Assembly: GCF_020099395.1 (NCBI RefSeq)
Contig: NZ_CP083590.1
Span: 1 to 64,000, forward strand
Direction of reading: 5' to 3'
Source: Streptomyces mobaraensis
GTDB taxonomy: Bacteria > Actinomycetota > Actinomycetes > Streptomycetales > Streptomycetaceae
Length of the DNA stretch: 64,000 nt
The position numbers and the translations under genes are program-made. Below, one piece after another: positions 52,241 through 61,693 of the stretch. Under the pieces are notes generated by a model. That model searched no databases. It had not been told where the DNA came from and saw nothing but the letters and a program-made list of their open reading frames with translations. Numbering within the stretch: position 1 is the first letter of the stretch; each line of letters starts with the position of its first letter.

Positions 52241-53575
52241 CTACAGGCCCGGGATCCGGCCGTTGCGGAAGAGGTCGACGAAGATCTGGTGGTCCTCGCG
52301 GGCCCGGGCGCCGTAGGTGTGGGCGAAGTCGGTGAGCAGCTCGGCGAAGCCGGTCTCGTCGGCGGCGATCGCGGCGTCGATGGCGTGCTCGGTGGAGAAC
52401 GGCACCAGGGAGTGGCCGCTGGTGTCGTCGGCGGCGGCGTGCATGGTGGCGGTGGCGCGGCCGAGGTCGGCGACGACGGCGGCGATCTGCCCGGGGTCGT
52501 CGATGTCGGACCAGTCGAGGTCGACGGCGTACGGCGAGACCTCCGCGACCAGCTGCCCGGCGCCGTCGAGTTCGGTCCAGCCCAGCCACGGGTCGGCGTG
52601 CGCCTGGAGGGCGCGCTGGGAGATCACCGTGCGGTGGCCCTCGTGGGTGAAGTAGGCGCGGACGGCCGGGTCGGTGACGTGCCGGGAGACCGCGGGGGTC
52701 TGCGCCTGCTTCATGTAGATGACGACGTCGTTCTCCAGGGCGTCGCTGTTGCCCTCCAGGAGGATGTTGTACGAGGGCAGGCCGGCGCTGCCGATGCCGA
52801 TGCCGCGGCGGCCGACGACGTCCTTGACGCGGTGGGAGTCGGGGCGGACGCGGCTGCTGTCGGGGAGGGTCTTCAGGTAGCCGTCGAAGGCTTCGAGGAC
52901 CTTGGCGCGCGTGGGGGCGTCCAGCGGTATCGAGCCGCCGCCGTCGAGGAAGCGCCGGTCGTGCCCGCGGATCTCGGTCATGGTCGAGAGGAGGCCGAAC
53001 CGGGTGCGGGCGCGGGCCTCGCGCAGGGCGTCGAGGAGCGGGCCCTGGGCGGTGTCGAGGGTGAAGGGCGGGAGACCGCCGGGCGTACCGTCCTCCGCGC
53101 CCGCGGCGAGGGCGTGGATGCGCTCCCGGTAGGCGGCGGCGTAGATCCGCACCAGCTCGGTGATGGTGTCGTCGCTGAGCGCCTTGGCGTGGCCGAGGAG
53201 GGCGACGGAGGCGGCGAAGCGCTTGAGGTCCCAGAGGAAGGGGCCGACGTACGCCTCGTCGAAGTCGTTGACGTTGAAGACGAGCCGGCCGCCCGCGTCC
53301 ATGTAGGTGCCGAAGTTCTCGGCGTGCAGGTCGCCGTGGATCCACACCCGGGACGTGCGGTCGTCCAGGTAGGGGCCGGCGTCCCGTTCGTGGGCCAGGT
53401 CGTGGTAGAAGAGGCAGGCCGTGCCCCGGTAGAAGGCGAAGGCGGAGGCGGCCATCTTCCGGAACTTGACCCGGAAGGCGGCCGGGTCGGCCGCCAGCAG
53501 CTGTGCGAACGCGGTGTCGAAAACGGCGAGGATCTCCTCGCCGCGCTGGGCGGCCCGGTCGTGCTCGAGCGCCAT
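52241..53575 (-). CDS. DUF2252 protein
   Basis: A protein of 444 residues matching DUF2252: VKFRKMAASAFAFYRGTACLFYHDL, VWIHGDLHAENFGTY, FNVNDFDEAYVGPFLWDLKRFAAS, and VKDVVGRRGIGIGSAGLPSY. The HGDLHAENF and NDFDE motifs correspond to the catalytic loop and metal site of kinase-like (APH) folds, so ATP-dependent phosphotransfer is possible but unproven. GGAGGA precedes ATG 53575. It stands alone on the minus strand. Confidence 0.85.
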   Translation of the reverse strand: MALEHDRAAQRGEEILAVFDTAFAQLLAADPAAFRVKFRKMAASAFAFYRGTACLFYHDLAHERDAGPYLDDRTSRVWIHGDLHAENFGTYMDAGGRLVFNVNDFDEAYVGPFLWDLKRFAASVALLGHAKALSDDTITELVRIYAAAYRERIHALAAGAEDGTPGGLPPFTLDTAQGPLLDALREARARTRFGLLSTMTEIRGHDRRFLDGGGSIPLDAPTRAKVLEAFDGYLKTLPDSSRVRPDSHRVKDVVGRRGIGIGSAGLPSYNILLEGNSDALENDVVIYMKQAQTPAVSRHVTDPAVRAYFTHEGHRTVISQRALQAHADPWLGWTELDGAGQLVAEVSPYAVDLDWSDIDDPGQIAAVVADLGRATATMHAAADDTSGHSLVPFSTEHAIDAAIAADETGFAELLTDFAHTYGARAREDHQIFVDLFRNGRIPGL

Positions 53576-53815
53576 CGCTGGTCCTCCTGGGGTGGTTCGT
53601 TCGTGCGGGTGCCCGTGCGCCCGCCGTTCCTCGCGTGAGGCTACCGTCACGGGTCCGCGGCCCATGACGGCGGGCCGCGCCGCCCGCCCCCCCCCTACCC
53701 GCGCCGATCGCCCTCCGGCCCGCGCCGACCGCCCCCCGCCCGTACGCATCGCCGGCCGGTGCGAGGGGAAGACGGTGGGAAGAGGACACCGGCGAGCGGG
53801 CGGGGAGGGGTCGCC

Positions 53816-54364
53816 ATGGCGGTGAACGAGCGGTCTGCCGGAGGCCACGACGCGGAGGAGGAGCGGCGGCGGGCGGAGGGTTCGGCCGAGGGCCGGCTGG
53901 AGGCGGAGCGCCTCGCGGGGAAGGAGCCCGACGACCGGTTCGCCAACCCCCGGACGACACGGGCCGAGTTGTCCCTGTCCGGGGCCGCGTCGGGCGTCGC
54001 CACGCTCACGGCGCGCGGGGGCAACGCGATCCCGAAGGGCATCCGCGTCGTCGACGAGTCCGGTGCCCTGATCGCCGCCTATATCGGCCTCGCCCTGGAC
54101 GACCTGAGCGTGGCCAAGTCGGCCCGGTCCTCGGTCGCCGGCGCGCTCGCGCGCGCTCTCGACGGCACCGACGCGGAGGACGAGGCGAAGGCGGAGTCGC
54201 CGGCCGGGGTCATCGTCGGCCGGGTCGGCGGGGACGTGCCGGTGCGGCTGACGCCGGAGGAGTTCCGGAACCGCGCCGTGGACCTGTTCGCGGGCGAACT
54301 GATCGACCTCTCGCAGGAGTTGCGGGGAGCGGTCCACCGGGAGGCGGAGGACGGGCCCTCCTGA
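53816..54364 (+). CDS. Hypothetical protein with charged N-terminus
   Basis: A protein of 182 residues. The first 60 residues are rich in Glu/Arg/Ala (AEEERRRAEGSAEGRLEAER) and probably coiled. The centre ASGVATLTARGGNAIPKGIRV and VDESGALIAAYIGLALDD may form a small beta domain. No family recognised. GGAGGGG precedes ATG 53816. Its stop codon begins a tandem repeat (54359-54445). Confidence 0.6.
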   Translation: MAVNERSAGGHDAEEERRRAEGSAEGRLEAERLAGKEPDDRFANPRTTRAELSLSGAASGVATLTARGGNAIPKGIRVVDESGALIAAYIGLALDDLSVAKSARSSVAGALARALDGTDAEDEAKAESPAGVIVGRVGGDVPVRLTPEEFRNRAVDLFAGELIDLSQELRGAVHREAEDGPS

Positions 54365-54445
54365 GCCGGTCCTCCTGAGCCGGCGCTCCCGAATCGGCGC
54401 TCCTGAGCCAGTGCTCCCGAGCCGGTGCCCCCTGAGCCGGTGCCC
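54359..54445. repeat. Degenerate 14-16-bp tandem repeat after a gene
   Basis: About six copies of CTGAGCCGGTGCTC-type units run from the stop codon of the hypothetical gene to 54445. The TGA of the stop recurs in several copies, so the repeats carry stop codons in series. Confidence 0.75.
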
Positions 54446-54456
54446 GGCCGGGTGTC

Positions 54457-54834
54457 TCAGCCTTCCGGGTAGAAGACGAAGAGGGTGCAGCCCGTCGTCG
54501 TCTGCGGGATGTGGGAGGAGCCGGCGGGGGCGTGGAGGAAGGTGCCCGCGGGGTAGTCGCGTTCGCCGTCGTTGAAGACGCCGGAGACCACGAACACCTC
54601 CTCCGGGCCCGGTTCGTGGACGTCGATGCCCTCCCAGTGCGCGCCGGGGTCCATCTCCAGCACGTGCGCCGTCGCGCCGTTCTCGCCGCTCCACAGCGAG
54701 CGCAGCCGGATGCCGGGGAAGAGGGTGCGGGCCGGAACGTCCTGTGCGGCGGCCCATACGTAGCCGGGCACCTGACCGCCCGTCGACGCTGTGGTGGGTG
54801 TGCCGTCCGTGGTCTGGGGTGTCGTGTTCGTCAT
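54457..54834 (-). CDS. Cupin-domain protein (ChrR-type)
   Basis: A protein of 125 residues. The cupin core reads MDPGAHWEGIDVHEPGPEEVFVVSG and PAGTFLHAPAGSSHIPQT, providing the His/Glu metal ligands. Related domains occur in ChrR anti-sigma factors and small oxygenases or stress proteins. ATG 54834 is preferred to 54906, which would overlap the divergent gene. The GlxA-type regulator starts 71 bases away on the other strand and probably controls it. Confidence 0.75.
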   Translation of the reverse strand: MTNTTPQTTDGTPTTASTGGQVPGYVWAAAQDVPARTLFPGIRLRSLWSGENGATAHVLEMDPGAHWEGIDVHEPGPEEVFVVSGVFNDGERDYPAGTFLHAPAGSSHIPQTTTGCTLFVFYPEG

Positions 54835-54904
54835 GGGGCAAGCCTCGCCGGTCTCCGGCACCCCGCCCAGTGTCTTGTTTGACGTCCTGAGGTACTTTCC
54901 TGCC

Positions 54905-55894
54905 ATGCACCGTGTAGCGGCACTCGTCCACGCACCTCAGTCGACCTTCGAACTCGCCTGCGCGGCCGACGTGTTCGGCGTCACACGGCGCGGCCTGCCC
55001 GCTCGCTACCGCTTCACCGTCTGCGCCGAGCGGCCCGGTGCGGTCGCCACGCTCGCCGGGTACGACATGGTCGTCACCGAAGGGCTCGACGCCCTCGACC
55101 GGGCCGACACCGTGGTCGTCCCCGGCTGGCTGCCCATCGCCGAGCCCCCTTCGGACGCCGTCGTACGGGCGCTGCGCCGGGCGCACGCGCGGGGCGCGCG
55201 GGTGGTCAGCATCTGTTCCGGCGCCTTCACCCTGGCGTACGCGGGACTCCTGGACGGCCGCTCGGCGACCACCCACTGGGCGCAGGCCGAGCAGTTCGCC
55301 GCGCTGTTCCCGGCCGTGCGCCTCGAACCGGACGTGCTGTACGTGGACCACGGCGACATCGCGACCAGCGCGGGCTCAGGGGCCGGGATCGACCTGTGCC
55401 TGCACCTGGTGCGTTCCGACCACGGCGCCGGTTACGCCGCGCGGGTCGCCCGGAACATGGTGATGCCGCCGCACCGGGAGGGCGGGCAGTTGCAGTACGC
55501 GGCCCCGCCCCGCCCCGCGCAGATCGACAGCTCGCTCGCGCCGCTGCTGGACTGGGCCGCCGGCCGGCTCCACGAGCCGCTGACGCTCGACCGGCTGGCG
55601 GCCCGGGCCGGCTGCTCCACGCGTACCCTGGCCCGCCGCTTCACCGAGCAGCTCGGCGTCAGCCCGGGGCAGTGGCTGCTCGCCCGGCGGATCGCCGCGG
55701 CCCGCGAGCTGCTGGAGACCTCCGACCTGGCGGTGGACGCCGTCGCCCGCCGTACCGGACTCTCCTCCGCGACCAACCTCCGCAGGCGCTTCCTCAGCGC
55801 CCTGGGCACCACTCCCAGCGCCTACCGCCGGGCCTTCCACAGCACGTCACGCCGGCCGCCCGGCACGGCCCGGACCGCCCACGGCACGCGCTGA
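54905..55894 (+). CDS. GlxA-type AraC transcriptional regulator
   Basis: A protein of 329 residues. The DJ-1/PfpI-like half shows VAALVHAPQSTFELACAADVF, the elbow VVSICSGAFTLAYAGLL and RSATTHWAQ. The AraC half shows LDRLAARAGCSTRTLARRF and VDAVARRTGLSSATNLRRRF. It is divergent from the cupin gene, with a 70-base shared control region, so autoregulation and control of the cupin are likely. A second regulator of this type lies at 37234-38223. Confidence 0.92.
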   Translation: MHRVAALVHAPQSTFELACAADVFGVTRRGLPARYRFTVCAERPGAVATLAGYDMVVTEGLDALDRADTVVVPGWLPIAEPPSDAVVRALRRAHARGARVVSICSGAFTLAYAGLLDGRSATTHWAQAEQFAALFPAVRLEPDVLYVDHGDIATSAGSGAGIDLCLHLVRSDHGAGYAARVARNMVMPPHREGGQLQYAAPPRPAQIDSSLAPLLDWAAGRLHEPLTLDRLAARAGCSTRTLARRFTEQLGVSPGQWLLARRIAAARELLETSDLAVDAVARRTGLSSATNLRRRFLSALGTTPSAYRRAFHSTSRRPPGTARTAHGTR

Positions 55895-55905
55895 GCCCCG
55901 GCGGG

Positions 55906-55966
55906 CGCCCGCTACGCGCACCGCGCCGCGACCCGCTCCGGCAACGCCCGCTACGCGCACCGCGCC
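55906..55966. repeat. 22-bp direct repeat overlapping a gene end
   Basis: CGCCCGCTACGCGCACCGCG plus two bases occurs at 55906-55927 and again at 55945-55966. The right copy contains the stop codon and last codons of the minus-strand membrane protein gene. Confidence 0.85.
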
Positions 55967-56424
55967 ACGGCCGGCTCCGGCGCCGACGGCGTCCGGCCGC
56001 CCGCCACCCGGCGGGCCACCGCCCGCTGCCCGTTCGCGAGCCACCGCACGGGCCAGTGCAGGAGCAGCGCCAGGCACAGCAGCCATCCGCCCGCATGGAC
56101 GGCCCAGACGCCCGCGAGGGTCGGGCCGCCCCAGGCGTGGTGGTAGTCGGTGTCCAGGTACCAGACCGGGTAGCCGAAGTTCCGTACGGAGTTGAACAGC
56201 GCGAAGCCGATCAGGCCGAAGGCCGCCAGGTCCAGGGGCAGTCCGAGGACGGCCCGGCCCACCACCCGGCCGCCGGTCCACCCTTCGCCGCCGGCGATCC
56301 GGCCGTACAGCCGGGCCGCCTGACGCGGGCGGCCGGCCAGGGTCAGGGCCACCGCCGCCCACCCGGCCGGGAGCGCCAGGAAGGCGCGGGCGGTGGTACG
56401 GACGGTACGGCGGATCGCGGACAT
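55951..56424 (-). CDS. Small membrane protein
   Basis: A protein of 157 residues with three or four hydrophobic segments (LALPAGWAAVALTLAG, LAAFGLIGFALFNSV, LAGVWAVHAGGWLLCLALLLHW) and an extracellular-type loop FGYPVWYLDTDYHHAWGG. No family assigned. Its 3' end is part of a direct repeat. It is convergent with the GlxA-type regulator. Confidence 0.65.
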   Translation of the reverse strand: MSAIRRTVRTTARAFLALPAGWAAVALTLAGRPRQAARLYGRIAGGEGWTGGRVVGRAVLGLPLDLAAFGLIGFALFNSVRNFGYPVWYLDTDYHHAWGGPTLAGVWAVHAGGWLLCLALLLHWPVRWLANGQRAVARRVAGGRTPSAPEPAVARCA

Positions 56425-56742
56425 CGGTCGGGCTCCTCACCCTCGTTCGGCTGATGTCCCCACTCTCCCGCCCCACACGGCTCGCCGTCGTCGGACCTGG
56501 GCGCCAGATGTGATGTCATACTCAGGTCCTATGCGCCGGAATGAAGTCCTGTACGCCGGAACGCAGCCCTGCGGCTCGCCGTCGGGTCTCCCCCGCAGGC
56601 CGAGCCGTCAGGACGGGTGCGCCGGACCGCCCGCGTTCGGCACACCGCACCCAGCTACCCACGACATTGAATCAACGGCCGGACGTCGTTCTGACGCCGT
56701 GGTGCGCAGGCGGCGGACGGAATCCGGATGCTGCGCCCGCGT
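56425..56742. other. Gene-free spacer with a 20-bp tandem repeat
   Basis: Two imperfect 20-base copies, TCCTATGCGCCGGAATGAAG at 56527-56546 and a variant at 56547-56566, lie in an otherwise featureless gap of about 320 bases. An AT-richer patch at 56510-56530 may be a promoter of the divergent membrane gene. Confidence 0.45.
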
Positions 56743-57372
56743 TCAGTGCCGGAGGGCGGCGGCCTCCCGTACGGCTTGGGCGAAGGCGCGCGGAGCGTCC
56801 GCCGAGATGTAGACGGTGTCCACCTCCGTCGTCACCCCCGACTTGCCGAGGTCGAGGGCGGCCGGCGGGTCGAGTCGGAGGCACAGGTCCACCGCGCCGC
56901 CGGCCGAGCAGGCGACGGCCCTGGGTTCGCCGGGGACCCGGCGTACGCCCAGGCCGGTGACGGTCCGGGTGACACGCGTGACGGACGCGACCGAAGCGCC
57001 GGGCACCGTCAGGCTGCCGAAGCAGCCCGTGCGCAGGACCAGCCGGGACGGGGAGACGAGGTGCGGGCTCCGTGCCATCGCGGCGACGGCCCCGAAGCCG
57101 GCGAGGACGAGCAGGGCCTCGAAGGCCGCGTGGCAGGCCCTGAACGCCGGGGGCAGCATCGCGGACGTGCAGAGGGCCGTGACCGTCTCCAGCACGACGA
57201 GCAGCGTCACGGTCTGGCGCGCGTCCGACGAGTGGGCGAACCGGCGTGCGTCCTCGGCCTGTTCCGGGAGCGGTCGCCGCGTCGCCCAGCGGACGAGCGA
57301 GGTGGCGAGGGTCCGCGCGGTGTCGGTTTTCGACGGGCGGTGGATGCCGGGCTTCCCGGACGCTTCCGGCAC
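56743..57372 (-). CDS. Membrane protein, PH-like domain possible
   Basis: A protein of about 209 residues from GTG 57372, chosen because GGAAAGGGGAA lies just upstream; an ATG at 57504 would add 44 low-complexity residues. Two hydrophobic segments near residues 55-100 (QTVTLLVVLETVTALCTSAML, FEALLVLAGFGAVAAMA) are followed by a soluble beta-rich domain (SRLVLRTGCFGSLTVPGASV...). This layout is seen in bacterial PH-domain membrane proteins. Function unknown. Confidence 0.6.
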   Translation of the reverse strand: MPEASGKPGIHRPSKTDTARTLATSLVRWATRRPLPEQAEDARRFAHSSDARQTVTLLVVLETVTALCTSAMLPPAFRACHAAFEALLVLAGFGAVAAMARSPHLVSPSRLVLRTGCFGSLTVPGASVASVTRVTRTVTGLGVRRVPGEPRAVACSAGGAVDLCLRLDPPAALDLGKSGVTTEVDTVYISADAPRAFAQAVREAAALRH

Positions 57373-57534
57373 AGGGCTTCCCCTTTCCTGTGGCACGCGG
57401 GTGGGATCCGTGGGGAGCCGGGGCCGGGCCGGAGGCCGCCCGGGCTTCCACGCTTCCGAGCATCCCGCGCTGTACGCGCGGGCGGAAGTGAGGTTTGTCA
57501 TCACCCGCGCGGAGACAGGGGGGTGTCCGGCCGG

Positions 57535-58431
57535 TCAGGCGCGCAGGTGCTCCAGCACCGGGGCGAACTCCTCCATGTACGGCTCCAGGATCGTGAAGTA
57601 GCTGAAACCGTAGCGTGCGCGGTGGGCGTGCAGGCGGGCGGCGATCTCCGCGACCGAGCCGGACAGGAGGGCGGGGTGGGTCATCAGGTCCTCGTCCGTG
57701 AAGTGGGACACGTCGCCGATCAGGTCGTCCTTCTTCGCGAAGGGGTCGCCGTCGACGGTCACGACCTGGACCAGGAAGTTCAGCTCGGCGGGGGCGAGTT
57801 CGGCCGGCCGTTCGGCCTCGAAGCGGCGGTAGACCGCGACGCGCTCCTCAAGGGCGTCGGGAGCCAGCAGTCGCGGCACTCCGCCCGGGCCGATTCCGCC
57901 TCCGGTGAAGGCCATGGTGGTGGCGTGCCGGGCGGCCGTGCGCAGGAGCCGGTCGCCGCTCCCGCCGATCACCATCGGGACGCGCGGCTGGGCGGCCGCG
58001 GGTGCGTGCGCCGGGTCCGCGAGCAGCCGGCCGACCTCGGTCACCGTGTGGGTGAGGTGGTCCACGCGCTCGCGCGGCGAGCCGAAGGGCAGTCCGGCGC
58101 TCTCGTGCTCGGCCTGCGCGTAGCCGGCGCCGAGGCCCAGTTCCAGTCTGCCGCCGGTCAGTTGGTCGGTCGTGGCCACCTCGCGGGCGAGCAGGGCCGG
58201 GTTCCAGAAGCCGGCGTTGAGCACGTAAGTGCCCAGCCGGGCCCGCTCGGTGACCTCCCCGGCGGCCACCAGGAACGGGAACGGGGCCGGCATGCCCAGG
58301 TGGTCGGCCACCAGGATCACGTCGTAGCCGAGCTCCTCGGCCCGGCGGCACTTCGCGCGCCATTCGGCGCCCGTGCCCGTACGGAACATGTTGACGGCGA
58401 AGCGGAAAGGCCGGTCGGTCTGGTTCGTCAT
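57535..58431 (-). CDS. LLM-class F420-dependent oxidoreductase
   Basis: A protein of 298 residues. The luciferase-like barrel shows FRFAVNMFRTGTGAEW at the start, EELGYDVILVADHLGMPAPFPFL, LNAGFWNPALLAREVATTDQ, GRLELGLGAGYAQAE and VPMVIGGSGDRLLRTAARHA. These fit the F420-using mycobacterial/streptomycete subgroup rather than FMN luciferases. Substrate unknown. AGGGGA precedes ATG 58431. It is a single-gene unit. Confidence 0.85.
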   Translation of the reverse strand: MTNQTDRPFRFAVNMFRTGTGAEWRAKCRRAEELGYDVILVADHLGMPAPFPFLVAAGEVTERARLGTYVLNAGFWNPALLAREVATTDQLTGGRLELGLGAGYAQAEHESAGLPFGSPRERVDHLTHTVTEVGRLLADPAHAPAAAQPRVPMVIGGSGDRLLRTAARHATTMAFTGGGIGPGGVPRLLAPDALEERVAVYRRFEAERPAELAPAELNFLVQVVTVDGDPFAKKDDLIGDVSHFTDEDLMTHPALLSGSVAEIAARLHAHRARYGFSYFTILEPYMEEFAPVLEHLRA

Positions 58432-58648
58432 CGGGAATCCCCTCGGTGGTCGTTGACCGGTACCGTACCGGAGGGCCCCTCCGATAACTCCGGTCGCCGC
58501 CCCAAGGGGTAGGTACGCCCAGTCCCGGCTCGGCCATCGTGCCGTACGTGCGCACGTGCCGCACGCCGTTTTCCGCCCACCGCGGCCCGCCGACCAGGGT
58601 CGCCTCGACGCTTCGCGCACCGACGGCCGTTTCGCCACCGTCGCGGTG

Positions 58649-59335
58649 CTAACGGCCGCCCAGCGCGGACACCAGGCTCGCCACCGTGACGGTGTTGAAG
58701 ACGAAGGCGACGACCGTGTTCGCCGCCACCGTCCGCCGCATGTCCCGAGAGGTCACGTTGACGTCGGTGGTGCCGAACGTCGTCATCGCCGCCAGGGCGA
58801 AATAGACGTAGTCGGCCCAGGCCGGCGCCTCTTCCCCGGGAAAGTCGAGCGCCCGCTCGTTCTCCACGAGGTTGTCGGCCTGAAAGGTGACCGCGAAGGT
58901 CAGCACCACGCAGACCCAGGCGACGACGACCAGCGCGAGCGCCACCAGCGTGCGGGGGACGGCCGAGAAGGTGGTCGTGAGATGGCCGGGAAGCCACAGC
59001 ACCGCCACCACCAGGGCGGAGGCCGCGATGAAGAGCGACGCCCCGGGCCCGGGTGCGGTTCCGAGGACGTAGCGCTGCATGAACGTGCCGCGAGCCTCGC
59101 GATGCGCCCAGGACCGGACCTGTTCCGGGTCGACGCGCAGGAAGGCGGACAAGGTCATCGCGAGATACGGGAGCAGGTAGGCGAAGAGTACGAACACGCC
59201 GATGTCCGCCGTCGAGAGATCCGCCACGCTGTCGCCGGGGAGGACCGCCGCCGCGGACACCGCGAGGGCGAGGCTCACCGTCGATCGGCGCCGTTCGGAT
59301 AGCCAGCGGTGCACGGACGGGCCTCTCTCGACCAT
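58649..59335 (-). CDS. DUF1345 membrane protein
   Basis: A protein of 228 residues with four to five hydrophobic helices. The DUF1345 signature near residue 175 reads [27 protein letters not shown], followed by the last helix ending [15 protein letters not shown]. The family's role is unknown; the TTFGTTDVN segment faintly recalls ion-channel filters. I chose ATG 59335; the frame extends upstream to 59455 without similarity. Confidence 0.8.
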   Translation of the reverse strand: MVERGPSVHRWLSERRRSTVSLALAVSAAAVLPGDSVADLSTADIGVFVLFAYLLPYLAMTLSAFLRVDPEQVRSWAHREARGTFMQRYVLGTAPGPGASLFIAASALVVAVLWLPGHLTTTFSAVPRTLVALALVVVAWVCVVLTFAVTFQADNLVENERALDFPGEEAPAWADYVYFALAAMTTFGTTDVNVTSRDMRRTVAANTVVAFVFNTVTVASLVSALGGR

Positions 59336-59868
59336 CGTCGTCGGGGTGGCACTCGGGGGGAGCTCCCGGTCGATGGTATGAGGACTCCGGCGCTTGGGCG
59401 GCGGCATTGAGGGCGTGTCTCGAGGTGATCCCGCCGATGCCGCACATTGGCACAACGATCGTCACTCTGACGATGGGGCACACACGCGCGGGGCGCCCGA
59501 GCATCCGCCCCGCCCGGCGACCGCGGATGACGGAAGCGGGCCGGCCGGGCGGCGCGGACGGCCGACGGGCGACCACAGGGCGAGGCGGACCGAGCTCCTG
59601 AGGCGGCGGCCTCGGTGATCGAGCGCGGCCGGGACCGGCCCGGCATCCGGGCGGTCCTGGAACGGTGACTGCCCCGCGCCGCCGTACGACCCCGGGTTCC
59701 GCCCCGCGATGTGCCAACTGCTCGTCCACGCATGGGACGAACCGCCTTCACCGCCGTCATCGAGCAGCGCCCCGCCCACCACCGCACGCCGCACGACCGG
59801 CGCGGAACGGGCCGGCGGGGCGCGCCGCCGCCGATGCACGGCGCGCCCCGCCGGCCGCGGTGCCGCGG
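59336..59868. other. Gene-free spacer
   Basis: Several frames are open because of high GC, but none has a ribosome binding site with coherent motifs. On the + strand around 59605-59660 the reading AAASVIERGRDRPGIRAVLER could be a short gene tail. No clear terminator or promoter was identified. Confidence 0.35.
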
Positions 59869-60636
59869 TCAGCGTCTCCGCGCCGCGCCGGGCACGCCGG
59901 GGTTGATGACGAAGTCGAAGGCCGCCTCCTTCGCGGGGCCCGCCTGGCGGACCGTCATGAGCAGCCGCGGGTCGAAGAGGGAGTCGGTCTGGTTGCGGGG
60001 TTCGCCGGGGAAGTACAGCTGGGTCGTGAGGATGGGGCCGCCCGGCGCCTGGACCTTGACGTGGAGGTGCCGGGTGCGGCCGGGGTAGAGGCCGGGGACG
60101 ATGGTCGTGAGGGTGAACGCCCCGCGTTCGTCGGTGTATTGGTGGCCCCGCAGCCGGAAGCCGCGGTTGTCGTAGGCCCCGGCGTTGTCGGCCTGCCAGA
60201 AGTCCAGCAGCGCGTGCGCGACCGGCCGGCAGGTCGGGCCGAAGACGAAGCCGGCGACCGTGAGGCGGGTACCGCGCATGCCCGGTTCGAGCAGGGAGGC
60301 GCGTTCCGGTGAGCTCGGTTTGAAGTAGGGGCCTTCTATCTGGGGCGGGGTGGGGGCGTCCCCGTCGTCGCAGTACGGGGTGTGGGGTAAGGGCGCGTCC
60401 GCGGGCCGCTGGTCACGGGCCAGGGCGACGCCACCGCCCAGCAGGGCGGGCAGGGGTACGGCGAGGAGGGCCGCCTTGAGCACGGTCTTGCGGCTGATGT
60501 GCCGCCGTCCCTTCGTGTCGTCGCCGGGGTGGGGGTCGGGGCTGTGGCCGGGGTCGGAGCTGTGGCCGGGGTCATGGTCGTAGCCGTCGCCGTCGCCGTC
60601 GGCCGTCCCGCCGGTAGGCAGGGTCTCGTCCGCCAT
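59869..60636 (-). CDS. Intradiol ring-cleavage dioxygenase, probably exported
   Basis: A protein of 255 residues. An Asp/His/Pro-rich N-terminal tail with PGHSSDPGHSPDPH repeats precedes a hydrophobic signal or anchor (RKTVLKAALLAVPLPALLGGG). The catalytic domain has QIEGPYFKPSSP, HALLDFWQADNAGAYDN, LYPGRTRHLHVKV with Tyr and His iron ligands, and LTTQLYFPGEPRN. It cleaves catechol-type rings between the hydroxyls. Export suggests action on lignin-like aromatics outside the cell. The AraC-type gene just upstream on the same strand (119-base gap) is a likely regulator. Confidence 0.88.
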   Translation of the reverse strand: MADETLPTGGTADGDGDGYDHDPGHSSDPGHSPDPHPGDDTKGRRHISRKTVLKAALLAVPLPALLGGGVALARDQRPADAPLPHTPYCDDGDAPTPPQIEGPYFKPSSPERASLLEPGMRGTRLTVAGFVFGPTCRPVAHALLDFWQADNAGAYDNRGFRLRGHQYTDERGAFTLTTIVPGLYPGRTRHLHVKVQAPGGPILTTQLYFPGEPRNQTDSLFDPRLLMTVRQAGPAKEAAFDFVINPGVPGAARRR

Positions 60637-60754
60637 GGTTCCGCCTCCTGGGGGTGGGGGTGGGGGCGTGCGCCACAGGACTTCGCCTGTGCGTTGATGA
60701 ACCTAGGGCGGCGGACGGGACGGATCGATGCACTCCGTTCGGTGAACGTGGTGT

Positions 60755-61693
60755 TTACTCCGGTGATTTCTCCGGTGGCCCTGCCCGCGTCTCCTCCCGC
60801 CGGCACCCGCCCGCCGCCCGGCGGAAGTCGCCGGGGCTGACCCCGGTCTCCCGCCGGAAGAAGCGGCAGAAGTAGGCGGGATCGCCGAACCCCACCCGCC
60901 GGGCGATCTGGGCGACGGTCAGGCCGGATCCGGTGAGCAGCCGTTTCGCCTCCAAGGCGCGGGCGGCGCGGACCAGTTCGCCGGGCGTCCGGCCGGTGGC
61001 CTGCTTGACGGACTCGATGAGGTAGCCGACGGAGACGCCGAGCCGGTCGGCGTAGGCGCGGACCGCTCCCCCGGCGCCCGCGGTCTCGGTGAGCAACGCG
61101 TCGAACTCCCTGGCGACCTCGGCGGAGCGGCCCGCGTCCGCCTCGGGTCTTCGCTCCCCCGGCAGCCGCAGGGCGCGGACGAGCAGGATGTGCAGGTACG
61201 CCTCCAGGACGGAGGCGTAGCGGTCGGCGCGGGCCGTGAACTCCCGTTCCATGGCCCGTATCAGGGCGCCGATCCCGGCCGTGTCGCCGCCGTCCGGCCC
61301 GGTGGGCAGGCGCGGCACCCGCCGCTCCCCCAGGGCGCGCAGCAGGTGCCGGTCGTCGGGGCGGGACAGCAGGAAGTCCTCGGTGAACAGCAGCAGGACG
61401 CCGCTGAGGCCGGCGGCGCGGTCCCAGTAGTGCACCTGGCCGGGCAGGATGACGCACAGGTGGGGCGGGCGCAGCGGGTGGTGGACGACGTCGACGACGT
61501 GGGTGCCGGTGCCGGCGGTGACGTAGGCGATCTCGTAGAAGGTGTGCCGGTGGGGGTATCCGGCACGGGACTCCGGGCCGAGGGCGTCGAAGGAGCCCAT
61601 CGCGAAGGGCGGCGGGCAGGCGGCCGGGACGGCGAGCCGGTGCAGGGGCACGGGGTCGGCGGACAGGGGTGTGTCCTGGGCGTGGGGGGCCAT
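60755..61693 (-). CDS. AraC-family regulator with cupin sensor
   Basis: A protein of 312 residues. The N-terminal cupin has YPHRHTFYEIAYVTAGTGTHVVD and LCVILPGQVHYWD. The C-terminal double helix-turn-helix shows LGVSVGYLIESVKQATGRTP and VAQIARRVGFGDPAYFCRFF. Effectors of this group are often aromatic acids or amines. ATG 61693 is preceded by GGGGAAGGA. Its place before the intradiol dioxygenase gene suggests control of aromatic breakdown. Confidence 0.9.
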   Translation of the reverse strand: MAPHAQDTPLSADPVPLHRLAVPAACPPPFAMGSFDALGPESRAGYPHRHTFYEIAYVTAGTGTHVVDVVHHPLRPPHLCVILPGQVHYWDRAAGLSGVLLLFTEDFLLSRPDDRHLLRALGERRVPRLPTGPDGGDTAGIGALIRAMEREFTARADRYASVLEAYLHILLVRALRLPGERRPEADAGRSAEVAREFDALLTETAGAGGAVRAYADRLGVSVGYLIESVKQATGRTPGELVRAARALEAKRLLTGSGLTVAQIARRVGFGDPAYFCRFFRRETGVSPGDFRRAAGGCRREETRAGPPEKSPE

